Positions 46,649 through 55,407 of a DNA stretch of 64,000 bases are shown piece after piece (the first letter of the stretch is position 1; each line of letters begins with the position of its first letter). Source of the stretch: Microbacteriaceae bacterium (GTDB lineage: Bacteria; Actinomycetota; Actinomycetes; Actinomycetales; Microbacteriaceae); contig JAPSJW010000003.1 of NCBI GenBank assembly GCA_031177985.1, forward strand, positions 186,001 through 250,000, in the 5' to 3' direction. The notes beneath the pieces were generated by a model. That model worked only from the letters and a program-made list of their open reading frames with translations, was not told where the DNA came from and ran no database searches. The translations under genes and the position numbers were made by a program.

Positions 46649-48556
46649 TTACGCGTTGCGGGTCCGCGCGATCACGAGCCCGGCCGCACCCAGCAGTAGG
46701 ACACCGGCCGCACCGAGCAGGAGCGCCCAGTCCACCGTGCCACCCGTCGCCGCGAGCTCGGGCGCCGGAACCGGAACCGGAACCTCCGCACCAGTCGGCA
46801 GCTCCACGGCGCCCACGTCAATCGTCGCGACGACACGGGCAGAACCCCGCTGGTCGACCGCCGGAGCACCCTCGACCGCCGGGTCGCCGGCGTTCACCGC
46901 GGGGCTGGTGTCAGCGGGCAGACGTGTGAGCGTTGCGCCGCCGTTGTCCGCAAGAGCCGCGAGCTGCGGGTCCGTCTCCAGTTGGTTGCCCGCACCCTGG
47001 GTGACGAACGACGGGTCGACCGTTGTCGACACGACACTCCACTCCAGGGTGTACCCCACCTCGCTCAGCGCCGGGCCCGCCGCGGGCGCGGCCTCGGAGA
47101 GCTCCAGCGGTGCGGCGTCGGGGCCCAGCGGAGCGGAGACCGCGTTGATGACGTTCGCCGCGCTGAGTGCATCGGCATCGGTGTTCGACACCAGGATGTC
47201 GTGCGACGCGAGCACGATTCCCGCCTCGGGGTCCTCCGGCGCGCCCGTGCGGAGCTGGAGGATGGCCGACGGCCCGACGACTGTGGAATGCAGCACCTCC
47301 ACCTTCGAAGGCGCCGTCTCCTCGGTCGATCGCTCGAGCACGGCGATAGCTCCTGGCGCCGGCGTGAGGTCGGATGCTTCGTCGAACGTAGAGTTGACGA
47401 CGCGCGCGTCGCTGCCGCGACCGAGGAAGAGGAAGACGCTGACACCCGCCGAATCGTTGTTGAGCGCGGGAGCAAGAATGTTCCCGTAGAAGGTCGAGCT
47501 GTCGATGGAGACAGCTGGCTCCGAACCCGGTGCGATCGTCGAGAGGTAGACCCCGCCGCCGAACACGGCCTCGTTCCCGACGAACGTCGTCTCGCTGAAG
47601 CTGTACCTGCCTCGGTCCGCATCCGCGACGGAGCCGCCGACTCCGCCTCCGTAGGAGGCCGTGTTGTTCTCGAACAGCGACGCTGTCACGTTCACCTGTG
47701 ACGGGTTGAAGAAGTGCGCTCCGCCGCCGCTGTCCTCCGCTGTGTTGCCGCTGAAGACGCTCCGCACGACGGACGCCTCACCGACCATCTCGGCGACATA
47801 GACCGCACCGCCACTTCCGGCGCCACCGCTCTGCGCCTGGTTCCCCTCGAAGGTGCTGTCGGCGATGAGCAGGTCACCGAGGAACGGAAGGAGCGGGAAC
47901 GTGTCGACGAAGACGACCCCACCCTCACCTGCCGAGTTTCCGCTGGCGGTCAGGCCGGTGATGGTGACGTCCTCGCCGGCATTGATGTAGAAGGCGCCGC
48001 CCCATTCGCGGGCAGTGTTGTCCGTCGCGACCACATCCGTGGCCGAGAACGAACCCTGAGCCAGCGCGTGCACGGCTCCGCCTGAGGAGTTCCCCGCGGA
48101 GAACCCCGCGAAGCTCACTTCGGAGAGGCTGATCGACCCGCCAGCCGCCGCGTCTATGGCCCGTCCGGTGTCGTCGACGGCCGCTCCGGCGACGAACGCG
48201 ACGCCCGAGACGCTGAAGTCCGTGCCATGCGCGAACGTCAGAAGGTCGAACGAGCCTGCGCGAGTGATGGTGAGCACATCTGCGCCGGGACCCGTGATCG
48301 TGACGGCCTCGGTGATGCTGAGCGGACTCTGGAGAGTGATGGTGCCCGACGCGTCGAACTCGATCGTGTCGGCACCGGGTGCGCCGTTGGTGTCGAGGAT
48401 CGCCTGGCGCAGCGAGCCTGGACCGGCATCCTCGGTGTTGGAGACGGTGAACGTTGCGGCCGCTGCGGGTTGTACAGCGAGAGCGGCACCTGCGAGACCC
48501 AGTGCCGCGGCGGCGGTCGCAGCGGAGACGCGACGGAGCGCGCGAGATGACGTCAT
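46649..48556 (-). CDS. Surface beta-helix protein D with LAATG sorting signal
   Basis: 635 residues. Begins MTSSRALRRVSAATAAAALG (second residue pattern differs by one from the others). Beta-helix repeats: STFEGNQAQSGGAGSGGAVYV, SVFSGNTAEDSGGGAHFF, SLFENNTASYGGG. A Pro-rich link PTGAEVPVPVPAPE precedes LAATGGTVDW, so the stalk next to the wall anchor is longer than in B and C. Tail RTRNA. The RBS region (CAAGGATGCTGATG) keeps the common form although the leader differs from the other members. The gene has its own promoter module and terminator. Confidence 0.85.
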   Translation of the reverse strand: MTSSRALRRVSAATAAAALGLAGAALAVQPAAAATFTVSNTEDAGPGSLRQAILDTNGAPGADTIEFDASGTITLQSPLSITEAVTITGPGADVLTITRAGSFDLLTFAHGTDFSVSGVAFVAGAAVDDTGRAIDAAAGGSISLSEVSFAGFSAGNSSGGAVHALAQGSFSATDVVATDNTAREWGGAFYINAGEDVTITGLTASGNSAGEGGVVFVDTFPLLPFLGDLLIADSTFEGNQAQSGGAGSGGAVYVAEMVGEASVVRSVFSGNTAEDSGGGAHFFNPSQVNVTASLFENNTASYGGGVGGSVADADRGRYSFSETTFVGNEAVFGGGVYLSTIAPGSEPAVSIDSSTFYGNILAPALNNDSAGVSVFLFLGRGSDARVVNSTFDEASDLTPAPGAIAVLERSTEETAPSKVEVLHSTVVGPSAILQLRTGAPEDPEAGIVLASHDILVSNTDADALSAANVINAVSAPLGPDAAPLELSEAAPAAGPALSEVGYTLEWSVVSTTVDPSFVTQGAGNQLETDPQLAALADNGGATLTRLPADTSPAVNAGDPAVEGAPAVDQRGSARVVATIDVGAVELPTGAEVPVPVPAPELAATGGTVDWALLLGAAGVLLLGAAGLVIARTRNA

Positions 48557-48600
48557 CAGCATCCTTGAATAGAAGCAGTAAATCCTCAGATGAGGATCGC

Positions 48601-48635
48601 GTCGCACTCTATCGAGTACTCAGCGGAAACTCAGC
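48601..48635 (-). promoter_or_regulatory. Conserved 35-bp promoter module of array member D
   Basis: Minus strand: perfect repeat GCTGAG-TTTCC-GCTGAG, then after nine bases GATAGAGTGCGAC; 45 bp before the ATG. Confidence 0.65.
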
Positions 48636-48660
48636 ACTTTTCTTGCAGCCGATGGACGAC

Positions 48661-48692
48661 GAAGAGCCCGCCGCTTTCACGACGGGCTCTTC
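48661..48692 (-). terminator. Terminator after array member E
   Basis: 10-bp stem GAAGAGCCCG/CGGGCTCTTC with a 12-base interior region; lies between the member E stop (48710) and the member D promoter module. Confidence 0.82.
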
Positions 48693-48709
48693 GGGACTGC
48701 TCTTGCTGC

Positions 48710-50518
48710 TTACGCCTTGCGAGTCCGGGCGATCACGAGCCCCGCCGCACCGAGCAGCAGCACACCGGCCGCACCAAGCAGGAGCGTCCAGTCCACCGTG
48801 CCACCGGTCGCGGCAAGCGACGGCGCCGGAGCCGGAAGCTCCACCGCACCCACGTCGATCGTCTCGACGACACGAGCAGCGCCACGCTGGTCGACCGCCG
48901 GAGCGCCCTCGACAGCCGGGTCACCCGTGTTCACCGCGGGGCTGGTGTCAGCGGGCAGACGCGTCAACGTCGCGCCGCCGTTGTCAGCAAGCGGCGCGAG
49001 CTGCGGATCCGTCTCGAGCTGGTTGCCGGCACCCTGCGCGACGAACGTGTCGTCGACGCCCGTGGAGACGACGCTCCACTCGAGGGTGTAGCCGTCCGAC
49101 AGGAGCGGTCCGTTCGCTGCAGGAGCGGCATCCGCGATCTCAGGAACCGGCGCATGCGCCGCGTCGGCCTCGAGGCCCTCGCCCCCGCCCTCGCCCTCCT
49201 CGACGATGAAGCCCACATCGAGCGCCTGATCGTCGGTCGTCGACTGAAGGATGGTGTGAGACACGTTGACCGCACCGACCCTGACCTCCTCGCCATCGAC
49301 TTCGGCGAGAAGCAGGATGCTGGGCGGACCGATGACGGTGGAGTGGAAGACCTCGAGGAGCGCGCCCTCGACCGATCCTCCGAGCACGATCGCAGCCGGC
49401 CCCTGTGCGAGTTCAGAGGTCTCGTCGAACGTCGAGTTGACGACCGTGGCAGTCACGGGCGAGTACAGGGACGCGGCGATCGAGAGACCCCGCGGGTCGT
49501 CGTCCTCCTCCTCCGGCGCTGCCTGGTTGCCGAAGAAGGTCGACGAGTCGACGACGACCGCCTGCCCGCTGAGGTTCTCCACCCAGACGTTGAAACCGAG
49601 CCCCGCACCGCTGTGCGCGGTGTTGGCGGTGAACGTCGAGTTGCTCACGGTGACGACCTCACCGGCGGCCGGATCGGTCTCGATATCGTAGAAGTAGAGC
49701 CCGCCTCCGTTCCGCGCGCTGTTGCCGACGAACGAAGATCCGTCGACGACGACCGGGCCCAAGACGTTCTCGAACTGGATTCCTCCACCCTCGAACTCGG
49801 CGGAGTTGTCTTCGAACACGGAGTCGGTAACCGCCACAGCGCCTTCGACCTCAGCGAAGCGCACCGCGCCTCCGTAGTCGACCGTCGTGTTGCCGGAGAA
49901 GTAGCTGGACGAGAGCGTGACGTCACCCTCGATCGAGCCGAACTGGAAAGCACCCCCGGTGTCACCCGAGTGGTTGTCGGTCGCGACGACGTCGGTAACG
50001 GTGACTTCGAGTGCGTTGTCGATGTTCACCGCTCCACCGCCTTCGCTCGAGGAGAGGCCGCTGAACCCGACGGAGATGACCTCGACAGTGCCATTCACGA
50101 CAGATGCGTTGATGGCACGACCGCTGTCGCCTTCGGCGTCCTCGCCGACGAAGGAGAGGTTGGAGACCGCGAAGTTCCCCTCAGCCAACGAGTTGACGAC
50201 CAGCATGTCGAACGCGGCGTCCCTGGTGATCGTGAGGGCATCCACACCCGGTCCCACGATGGTCACCGGGTCGACGACCGCCACCTCGCTGGCCAGAATG
50301 ATCTCACCCGTCACGCCGAACGTGATGGTGTCGGGACCCTCCGAGGCGTTGGCCTGGTCGATCGCCCAACGCAGGGTGTTCACTCCGCTGTCGTCGAGCG
50401 AGGTGACGGTGAAGGTGGCAGCCGCGGCGGGCTGGACGGCGAAGGCAGCGCCGGCGAGGCCGAGAGCTGCAGCGGCCGTGGCGGCAGAGGCGCGACGGAG
50501 CGCGCGAGATGTCGTCAT
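48710..50518 (-). CDS. Surface beta-helix protein E with LAATG sorting signal (first in transcription order)
   Basis: 602 residues, shortest of the five. Signal peptide 1-36, then SLDDSGVNTLRWAIDQANASEGPDTITF. Repeats include SYFSGNTTVDYGGAVRF, SVFEDNSAEFEGGGIQF and SSFVGNSARNGGGLYFY. The anchor region LPADTSPAVNTGDPAVEG ... LAATGGTVDW ... RTRKA is shared. It is followed and preceded by gene-specific regulatory modules like the other four. It lies 113 bp downstream of ilvE; no strong terminator was seen in that gap, so readthrough from ilvE is possible in addition to its own promoter. Confidence 0.85.
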   Translation of the reverse strand: MTTSRALRRASAATAAAALGLAGAAFAVQPAAAATFTVTSLDDSGVNTLRWAIDQANASEGPDTITFGVTGEIILASEVAVVDPVTIVGPGVDALTITRDAAFDMLVVNSLAEGNFAVSNLSFVGEDAEGDSGRAINASVVNGTVEVISVGFSGLSSSEGGGAVNIDNALEVTVTDVVATDNHSGDTGGAFQFGSIEGDVTLSSSYFSGNTTVDYGGAVRFAEVEGAVAVTDSVFEDNSAEFEGGGIQFENVLGPVVVDGSSFVGNSARNGGGLYFYDIETDPAAGEVVTVSNSTFTANTAHSGAGLGFNVWVENLSGQAVVVDSSTFFGNQAAPEEEDDDPRGLSIAASLYSPVTATVVNSTFDETSELAQGPAAIVLGGSVEGALLEVFHSTVIGPPSILLLAEVDGEEVRVGAVNVSHTILQSTTDDQALDVGFIVEEGEGGGEGLEADAAHAPVPEIADAAPAANGPLLSDGYTLEWSVVSTGVDDTFVAQGAGNQLETDPQLAPLADNGGATLTRLPADTSPAVNTGDPAVEGAPAVDQRGAARVVETIDVGAVELPAPAPSLAATGGTVDWTLLLGAAGVLLLGAAGLVIARTRKA

Positions 50519-50562
50519 CAGCATCCTTAAAGGAGAGGAAGAACTCTCAGAACGAGAGCACG

Positions 50563-50597
50563 GTCGCACTCTATCGGGATCTCAGCGAAAACTCAGC
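50563..50597 (-). promoter_or_regulatory. Conserved 35-bp promoter module of array member E
   Basis: Minus strand: perfect repeat GCTGAG-TTTTC-GCTGAG, then after nine bases GATAGAGTGCGAC; 45 bp before the ATG. Confidence 0.65.
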
Positions 50598-50631
50598 ATC
50601 TCTCTTTCGGCCACCGGGGCCGCGAGCGGCA

Positions 50632-51738
50632 TCAGCCGTCGAGCCGCATCATCCATCCGTGCTTGTCGGGAAGGCGCCCGTACTGGATGTCGGTCAGCTC
50701 CTGCCGCAGCGACATCGTGAGCTCCCCCGCGGGAGCATCGGCTGAGCCGATCTGGAAGTCCGCGGCCTTGAGGAGGGCGATCGGGGTGACCACCGCGGCC
50801 GTGCCGCAGGCGAACGCCTCGACGATCTCACCGCTCGCGGCGCCCTCGCGCCACTCGTCGATGGTGACGCGGCGTCGCTCGACGCGGTATCCGCGGTCGG
50901 CGGCGAGCTGCAGGATCGAGTCGCGGGTGATGCCCTCGAGGATGCTGTCCGAATCGGGGGTCACGAAGGTGCCGTCGCGCTTCACCAGCACGATGTTCAT
51001 GCCGCCGAGTTCCTCGAGGTATCGCTGCTCCTCCGAGTCGAGGAACATGATCTGCTGGCAGCCCTGCTCATAGGCCTCGGCCTGCGCGATGAGGCTGGAT
51101 GCGTAGTTGCCGCCCGTCTTGGCGGCGCCCGTGCCGCCGCGGCCCGCGCGCGAGTAGTTCGTGGAGAGCCAGATCGAGACCGGCTGCACGCCGCTCGGGA
51201 AATAGGCGCCCGCAGGCGACGCGATGACGTAGTAGTTGACCTTCTGCGCGGGACGCACGCCGAGGAAGGCCTCCTTGGCGAACATGAAGGGGCGGAAGTA
51301 GAGGCTCGTCTCGGACGCGGAGGGAACCCAGTCGCCGTCCACCGCGATCAGCTGCTTCAGCGACTCGATGAAGTAGTCGGTCGGCAGCTCCGGCAGCGCC
51401 ATCCGTCGCGCGGAGCGCTGCATCCTGGCGGCGTTCGCATCGGCGCGGAACGTCCAGATCGACCCGTCGGCGTGGCGGTAGGCCTTCAGTCCCTCGAAGA
51501 TCTCCTGCGCATAGTGCAGCACCGCCGCCGCCGGGTCGAGGGCGATCGGGCCGTACGGCTGCACGCGGGGCCGGTGCCAATCACCGCGCGCCGACCAGCA
51601 GATGTCGACCATGTGATCCGTGAAGTATTTGCCGAACCCGGGGTCGGCGAGGATCTGCTCCCTCTCCTCGACGCCGCGCGCGTTCTCGTTGCGGGTGACG
51701 GCGAACTGCAGTCCGGTGGGGGCGAGGAGGTTCTTCAC
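50632..51738 (-). CDS. ilvE: Branched-chain amino acid aminotransferase
   Basis: 368 residues, class IV PLP aminotransferase. Last step of Leu/Ile/Val synthesis and first step of their breakdown. The PLP lysine is in GTGAAKTGGNYASSL near residue 203, with LEELGGMNIVLV and GITRDSILQLA following in the usual order. The N-terminal extension (FGKYFTDHMVDICWS) is normal for the actinobacterial long form. It starts 27 bp after the leuB stop and is probably co-transcribed with leuB. Confidence 0.96.
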   Translation of the reverse strand: MKNLLAPTGLQFAVTRNENARGVEEREQILADPGFGKYFTDHMVDICWSARGDWHRPRVQPYGPIALDPAAAVLHYAQEIFEGLKAYRHADGSIWTFRADANAARMQRSARRMALPELPTDYFIESLKQLIAVDGDWVPSASETSLYFRPFMFAKEAFLGVRPAQKVNYYVIASPAGAYFPSGVQPVSIWLSTNYSRAGRGGTGAAKTGGNYASSLIAQAEAYEQGCQQIMFLDSEEQRYLEELGGMNIVLVKRDGTFVTPDSDSILEGITRDSILQLAADRGYRVERRRVTIDEWREGAASGEIVEAFACGTAAVVTPIALLKAADFQIGSADAPAGELTMSLRQELTDIQYGRLPDKHGWMMRLDG

Positions 51739-51765
51739 GAGTGGATCCTTCGGGAGAGTCGGTAC

Positions 51766-52818
51766 CTAATTGTGCGCCAGCGCGGCCGCGATGGCGTCGC
51801 CGACCTCCGAGGTCGCCCTGGATGCGGTGCCACGGGTGGCGAGATCTGCCCGGACGGCCTCGGTGACGCGCGCCGCCGCATCCGTCTCGCCCAGGTGCTG
51901 CAGCAGCAGCGCCGTGGAGAGGATGGCCGCGGTGGGGTCGGCCTTCTGCTGTCCCGCGATGTCGGGCGCGGATCCGTGGACCGGCTCGAACATGCTCGGG
52001 AAGCGGCCGTCGGGGTTGATGTTGCCCGAGGCTGCCAGTCCGATGCCGCCGCTGATAGCGGCGGCGAGATCGGTGAGGATGTCGCCGAAGAGGTTGTCCG
52101 TGACGATCGTGTCGAATCTAGCAGGATCCGTGACCAGGAAGATGGTCGCCGCGTCGACGTGCAGGTAGTCGACCGTCACGTCGGGGAAGTCGGCGGACAC
52201 CCGATCGACGGTGCGCTGCCAGAGCGATCCGGCGTGGGTGAGCACATTCGTCTTGTGCACGAGCGTGAGCTTCCCGCGCCTGGCCGCCGCGGTCTGGAAG
52301 CCGAAGCGCACGAGGCGCTCGACTCCGAAGGCGGTGTTGACGCTCACCTCGTTGGCGACCTCGGCATCCGTGCCGACGCGGATGGCGCCGCCGTTGCCGA
52401 CGTATGGCCCCTCGGTGCCCTCACGGACGACGACGAAGTCGACGTCGCCCGGGTCGCGCAACGGGCTGGTCACGTTCGGGAACAGCATCGTCGGCCGCAG
52501 GTTGACGTAGTGATCGAAGGCGAACCGCAGCTTGAGCAGCAGTCCGCGCTCGATGATGCCGCCCTTGAGACGCGGGTCGCGGGGGTCGCCACCGACGGCG
52601 CCCAGCAGGATGGCGTCGTGGCCGGCGAGGGCCGCGAGGTCGTCGTCGTCGAGGATGCGTCCCGTCTCGAGGAAGTGGCGTGCGCTGAACGGGTACTCCG
52701 TCGCGTCGACGGTGGTCCCCTCCGGCACGGCGGCGCGGAGCACCTTCACCGCCTCGGTGGTGACTTCGGGACCGATTCCGTCACCGGGCACGACGGCGAG
52801 CGAGAGGATGCGGGGCAT
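51766..52818 (-). CDS. leuB: 3-isopropylmalate dehydrogenase
   Basis: 350 residues. NAD-dependent oxidative decarboxylation of 3-isopropylmalate in leucine synthesis. PGDGIGPEV is near the start, the substrate Arg region is [12 protein letters not shown], the metal Asp string is [20 protein letters not shown] near residue 235, and [13 protein letters not shown] near 275 is the family signature. ATG 52818 ([14 protein letters not shown]) is chosen over GTG 52827. The serA-operon terminator lies 155 bp upstream, so leuB has its own promoter in 52819-52973. Confidence 0.96.
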   Translation of the reverse strand: MPRILSLAVVPGDGIGPEVTTEAVKVLRAAVPEGTTVDATEYPFSARHFLETGRILDDDDLAALAGHDAILLGAVGGDPRDPRLKGGIIERGLLLKLRFAFDHYVNLRPTMLFPNVTSPLRDPGDVDFVVVREGTEGPYVGNGGAIRVGTDAEVANEVSVNTAFGVERLVRFGFQTAAARRGKLTLVHKTNVLTHAGSLWQRTVDRVSADFPDVTVDYLHVDAATIFLVTDPARFDTIVTDNLFGDILTDLAAAISGGIGLAASGNINPDGRFPSMFEPVHGSAPDIAGQQKADPTAAILSTALLLQHLGETDAAARVTEAVRADLATRGTASRATSEVGDAIAAALAHN

Positions 52819-52973
52819 ACCGTTCACGATAGCGCGCTGTCAATACCGGTCCGTTCTGTCCCCTTCGGTGAGGACAGGGTTCTAGCCTCGGAACCGGAGC
52901 AGCGATCTTCCTCACCGGACTCCGGAGGAAACGATCCGCTCCGATGTCAGGGTTTTCTCTGGGAGGGGAAAGC

Positions 52974-53003
52974 GGAGGGCGTCGCCGGCGGGCGGCGCCC
53001 TCC
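52974..53003 (-). terminator. Terminator of the serA transcript
   Basis: 13-bp stem GGAGGGCGTCGCC/GGCGGCGCCCTCC with one T-G pair, GGCG loop, followed on the minus strand by GCTTTCCCC. It lies ten bases beyond the small membrane protein stop. Confidence 0.8.
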
Positions 53004-53012
53004 TCCTCTATG

Positions 53013-53393
53013 TCAGAGGGCGGAGACGGCGAACCCCAGCACGTAGCCGAGCATCATGCTGAACAGCGTGGCCGCACTCAGAGCCGTTGCGGCGCCCGCG
53101 GCGCCCTTCGGCGCCCCGCGCTTGGTGATGCCGACGATGCCGAGCACGAGCGCGGCGATGGCGAGCAGCGCCTGCACGATGGCGAACGGCGTCTGGATGG
53201 CGGCGACGGATGCACCGAAGTCGCTCATGATCGTCGGCAGGAAGTAGAAGACGCCCTGCTGGATCGCACCGACGAGTACCAGCACGAGGGCGACGATGAG
53301 ACCGATGAGGCCCGGCTGGTTGCTGCCGGAGGCGGCGCCGTAGGCCGACGGCACGGGCGCGTACGGCTGCGGCTGCTGCTCAGTCGAGGACAA
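53013..53393 (-). CDS. Small three-helix membrane protein, function unknown
   Basis: 126 residues. A Gln/Pro/Tyr-rich N-terminus (EQQPQPYAPVPSAYG) of about 27 residues is followed by three hydrophobic segments (about 29-50, 65-88, 98-122). No family is recognised. The start at 53393 lies inside the last 14 bases of serA, so the gene is translated with serA. Proline/tyrosine-rich tails before membrane segments are frequent in actinobacterial small membrane proteins of the DUF4190 kind, but the match is not certain. Confidence 0.75.
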   Translation of the reverse strand: MSSTEQQPQPYAPVPSAYGAASGSNQPGLIGLIVALVLVLVGAIQQGVFYFLPTIMSDFGASVAAIQTPFAIVQALLAIAALVLGIVGITKRGAPKGAAGAATALSAATLFSMMLGYVLGFAVSAL

Positions 53394-54972
53394 GATCGAT
53401 TTCCTTCAGACTCGTCGCGTCGATGGCGGAGCGCACCTTCGCGAGGAGTTCGTCGGGCACCGGGGAATCGACCGTCAAGACGCTGAGCGCCTCTCCCCCT
53501 GCGGTGTGGCGGGCGATCTGCATTCCTGCGATGTTGATCCCTGCCTCGCCGAACTCCTTGCCGTAGACCGCGACGATCCCCGGACGGTCGGTGTAGTGCA
53601 TGACGATCAGGTGCTCGGCGATCGGCACCTCGACGTCGTACCCGTTGATCTCGACGATCTTCTGGATCTGCTTCGTGCCGGTGAGGGTGCCGGAGACCGA
53701 CAGCTGGGTGCCGTCGGTGAGCGAGCCGCGGATCGTCAGCAGGTTGCGGTACTCCTCGCTCACCGCATCCTTGATCAGGCGCACCTCGATGCCGCGCTGC
53801 TCGGCGAGCAGCGGCGCGTTGACGTAGCTCACCTGCTCGCTGACGATGCCCGAGAAGATGCCCTTGAGCGCGGCGAGCTTGAGCACGCTCACGTCGTAGT
53901 CGTTGAGCTCTCCGCGCACCTCGACGTCGACGCTCGCGAGAGGCGCGTCGGCGAGGCCCGCGAACACCTGGCCGAGGCGCTCGATGAGCGGCAGGCCGGG
54001 ACGCACGTACGGGTCGATCGCACCGCCCGCGACGTTCACGGCGTCGGGAACCAGCTCGCCCTCGAGGGCCAGCCGCACCGACTTCGCGACGGCCACGCCT
54101 GCCTTCTCCTGCGCCTCGTCCGTAGACGCCCCGAGGTGCGGGGTGACCACGATGTTGTCGAGCTCGAGGAGCGGCGAGCTCTTCGGCGGCTCCTGCACGA
54201 ACACGTCGAGACCCGCCGCCGCGATGCGGCCCGACTTGAGCGCGGCGTAGAGCGCGTCCTCGTCGATGATGCCGCCGCGGCTCGCGTTGACGATGCGCAG
54301 GCCCGGCTTCGCCTTGGCGAACTGGTCTGCGCCGATCAGCCCGGTCGTCTCGGGGGTGCGCGGGATGTGGATGGTGATGAAGTCGCTGCGCTCGACCAGC
54401 TCGTCGAGGCTCAGCAGCGTCACGCCGAGCTGCTGGGCCCTGGCGGGGGTGACGTAAGGATCGAAGGCGACGAGATCGGCGCCGAAACCGGCGAGACGCT
54501 GGGCGACCAGGGTGCCGATGCGGCCGAGGCCGACGATGCCGATGGTCTTCTCGTAGAGCTCGACGCCGGTGAACTTGGAGCGCTTCCACTCCCCCGCCTT
54601 GAGCGACGCGTGCGCGTCGGGGATGTGCCGGGCGAGGGCGAGCAGGTGCCCGATGGCGAGCTCGGCGGCGCTGACGATGTTCGACGTGGGCGCGTTGACG
54701 ACCATCACACCGGCCGCGGTCGCGGCCTTGATGTCGACGTTGTCGAGACCGACGCCGGCCCTCGCGATGACCTTGAGCTCGCGCGCCGCGGCGATCGCCT
54801 CCGCGTCGACCTGCGTCGCGGATCGGATGAGGATCGCGTGCGCGTCCGCGAGCGCGGAGAGCAGCGCGGGCCGGTCGGTGCCGTCGACGGAGCGGACGTC
54901 GAAGTCGGGCCCGAGGGCTTCGACGGTAGCGGGCGAGAGTTCTTCGGCGATCAGGACGATCGGCTTTGCCAC
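53380..54972 (-). CDS. serA: D-3-phosphoglycerate dehydrogenase
   Basis: 530 residues, the long mycobacterial-type form. First step of serine synthesis. N-terminal catalytic and NAD domains: IGIVGLGRIGTLVAQRLAGFG near residue 145, catalytic Arg in NASRGGIIDEDAL near 230, Glu/His pair ending in TPHLGASTDEAQ near 280. An intervening domain (about 320-450) and a C-terminal ACT domain (about 455-530, GIVAVYGKEFGEAGINIAGMQIAR) follow, so allosteric control by serine is likely. It starts 96 bp after the preceding small gene and overlaps the next one by 14 bp. Confidence 0.97.
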   Translation of the reverse strand: MAKPIVLIAEELSPATVEALGPDFDVRSVDGTDRPALLSALADAHAILIRSATQVDAEAIAAARELKVIARAGVGLDNVDIKAATAAGVMVVNAPTSNIVSAAELAIGHLLALARHIPDAHASLKAGEWKRSKFTGVELYEKTIGIVGLGRIGTLVAQRLAGFGADLVAFDPYVTPARAQQLGVTLLSLDELVERSDFITIHIPRTPETTGLIGADQFAKAKPGLRIVNASRGGIIDEDALYAALKSGRIAAAGLDVFVQEPPKSSPLLELDNIVVTPHLGASTDEAQEKAGVAVAKSVRLALEGELVPDAVNVAGGAIDPYVRPGLPLIERLGQVFAGLADAPLASVDVEVRGELNDYDVSVLKLAALKGIFSGIVSEQVSYVNAPLLAEQRGIEVRLIKDAVSEEYRNLLTIRGSLTDGTQLSVSGTLTGTKQIQKIVEINGYDVEVPIAEHLIVMHYTDRPGIVAVYGKEFGEAGINIAGMQIARHTAGGEALSVLTVDSPVPDELLAKVRSAIDATSLKEIDLVLD

Positions 54973-55068
54973 GTGCGGGTCCTTCGAGAGAGGGAACAGG
55001 CCACGAGCAGTCTAGTGTCGGCCCGCGGGCCGCCCGTCCCCGTGCTACGCCCGGCTACGACCACCTCG

Positions 55069-55407
55069 TCAGAGGAAGGCCGAGAACGGCGCCGGCCGCA
55101 GCACGGCCTCGAGCGCGATGACGGTGAGCGACAGAGCCGACACCACGGCGATGCCTGCCGCCAGCAGGAGGACGCGCGCTCCGACGCTGCGCCCGCGCCC
55201 GAGCCGCACCGCCAGGGCGAAGCCGGCGACCGGCACGAGCATCCCGATGACGAGGAGCCACCACGGCACGGCGCTCGGCTCGATCGCGAGCGAGACGTAG
55301 AGGTTCGGCAGGCTGACGGCGTTCGACACCGCCTCGAACACCTTGTACGCGTACAGCAGCCCGAACGCGACCGTCGCGGCCACGACGGGACCCCGGCGCG
55401 CGCTCAT
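55069..55407 (-). CDS. Small membrane protein, function unknown
   Basis: 112 residues, three hydrophobic segments (about 8-25, 48-68, 80-105) separated by a basic loop (RLGRGRSVGAR). No family recognised. The ATG at 55407 overlaps the stop of the preceding membrane protein (ATGA), so the two are translated together and may form one complex. Confidence 0.7.
   Translation of the reverse strand: MSARRGPVVAATVAFGLLYAYKVFEAVSNAVSLPNLYVSLAIEPSAVPWWLLVIGMLVPVAGFALAVRLGRGRSVGARVLLLAAGIAVVSALSLTVIALEAVLRPAPFSAFL

Noticed and set aside
40178-50518. The regular gene-length repeats as a CRISPR or phase-variation cassette
   Set aside because: Repeat units are whole genes; no short spacers, no simple-sequence tracts and no recombinase gene nearby.
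48590-50530. Long plus-strand frames across the surface-protein array
   Set aside because: They mirror the beta-helix repeats in the antisense direction and span terminators and promoters; no ribosome binding sites.
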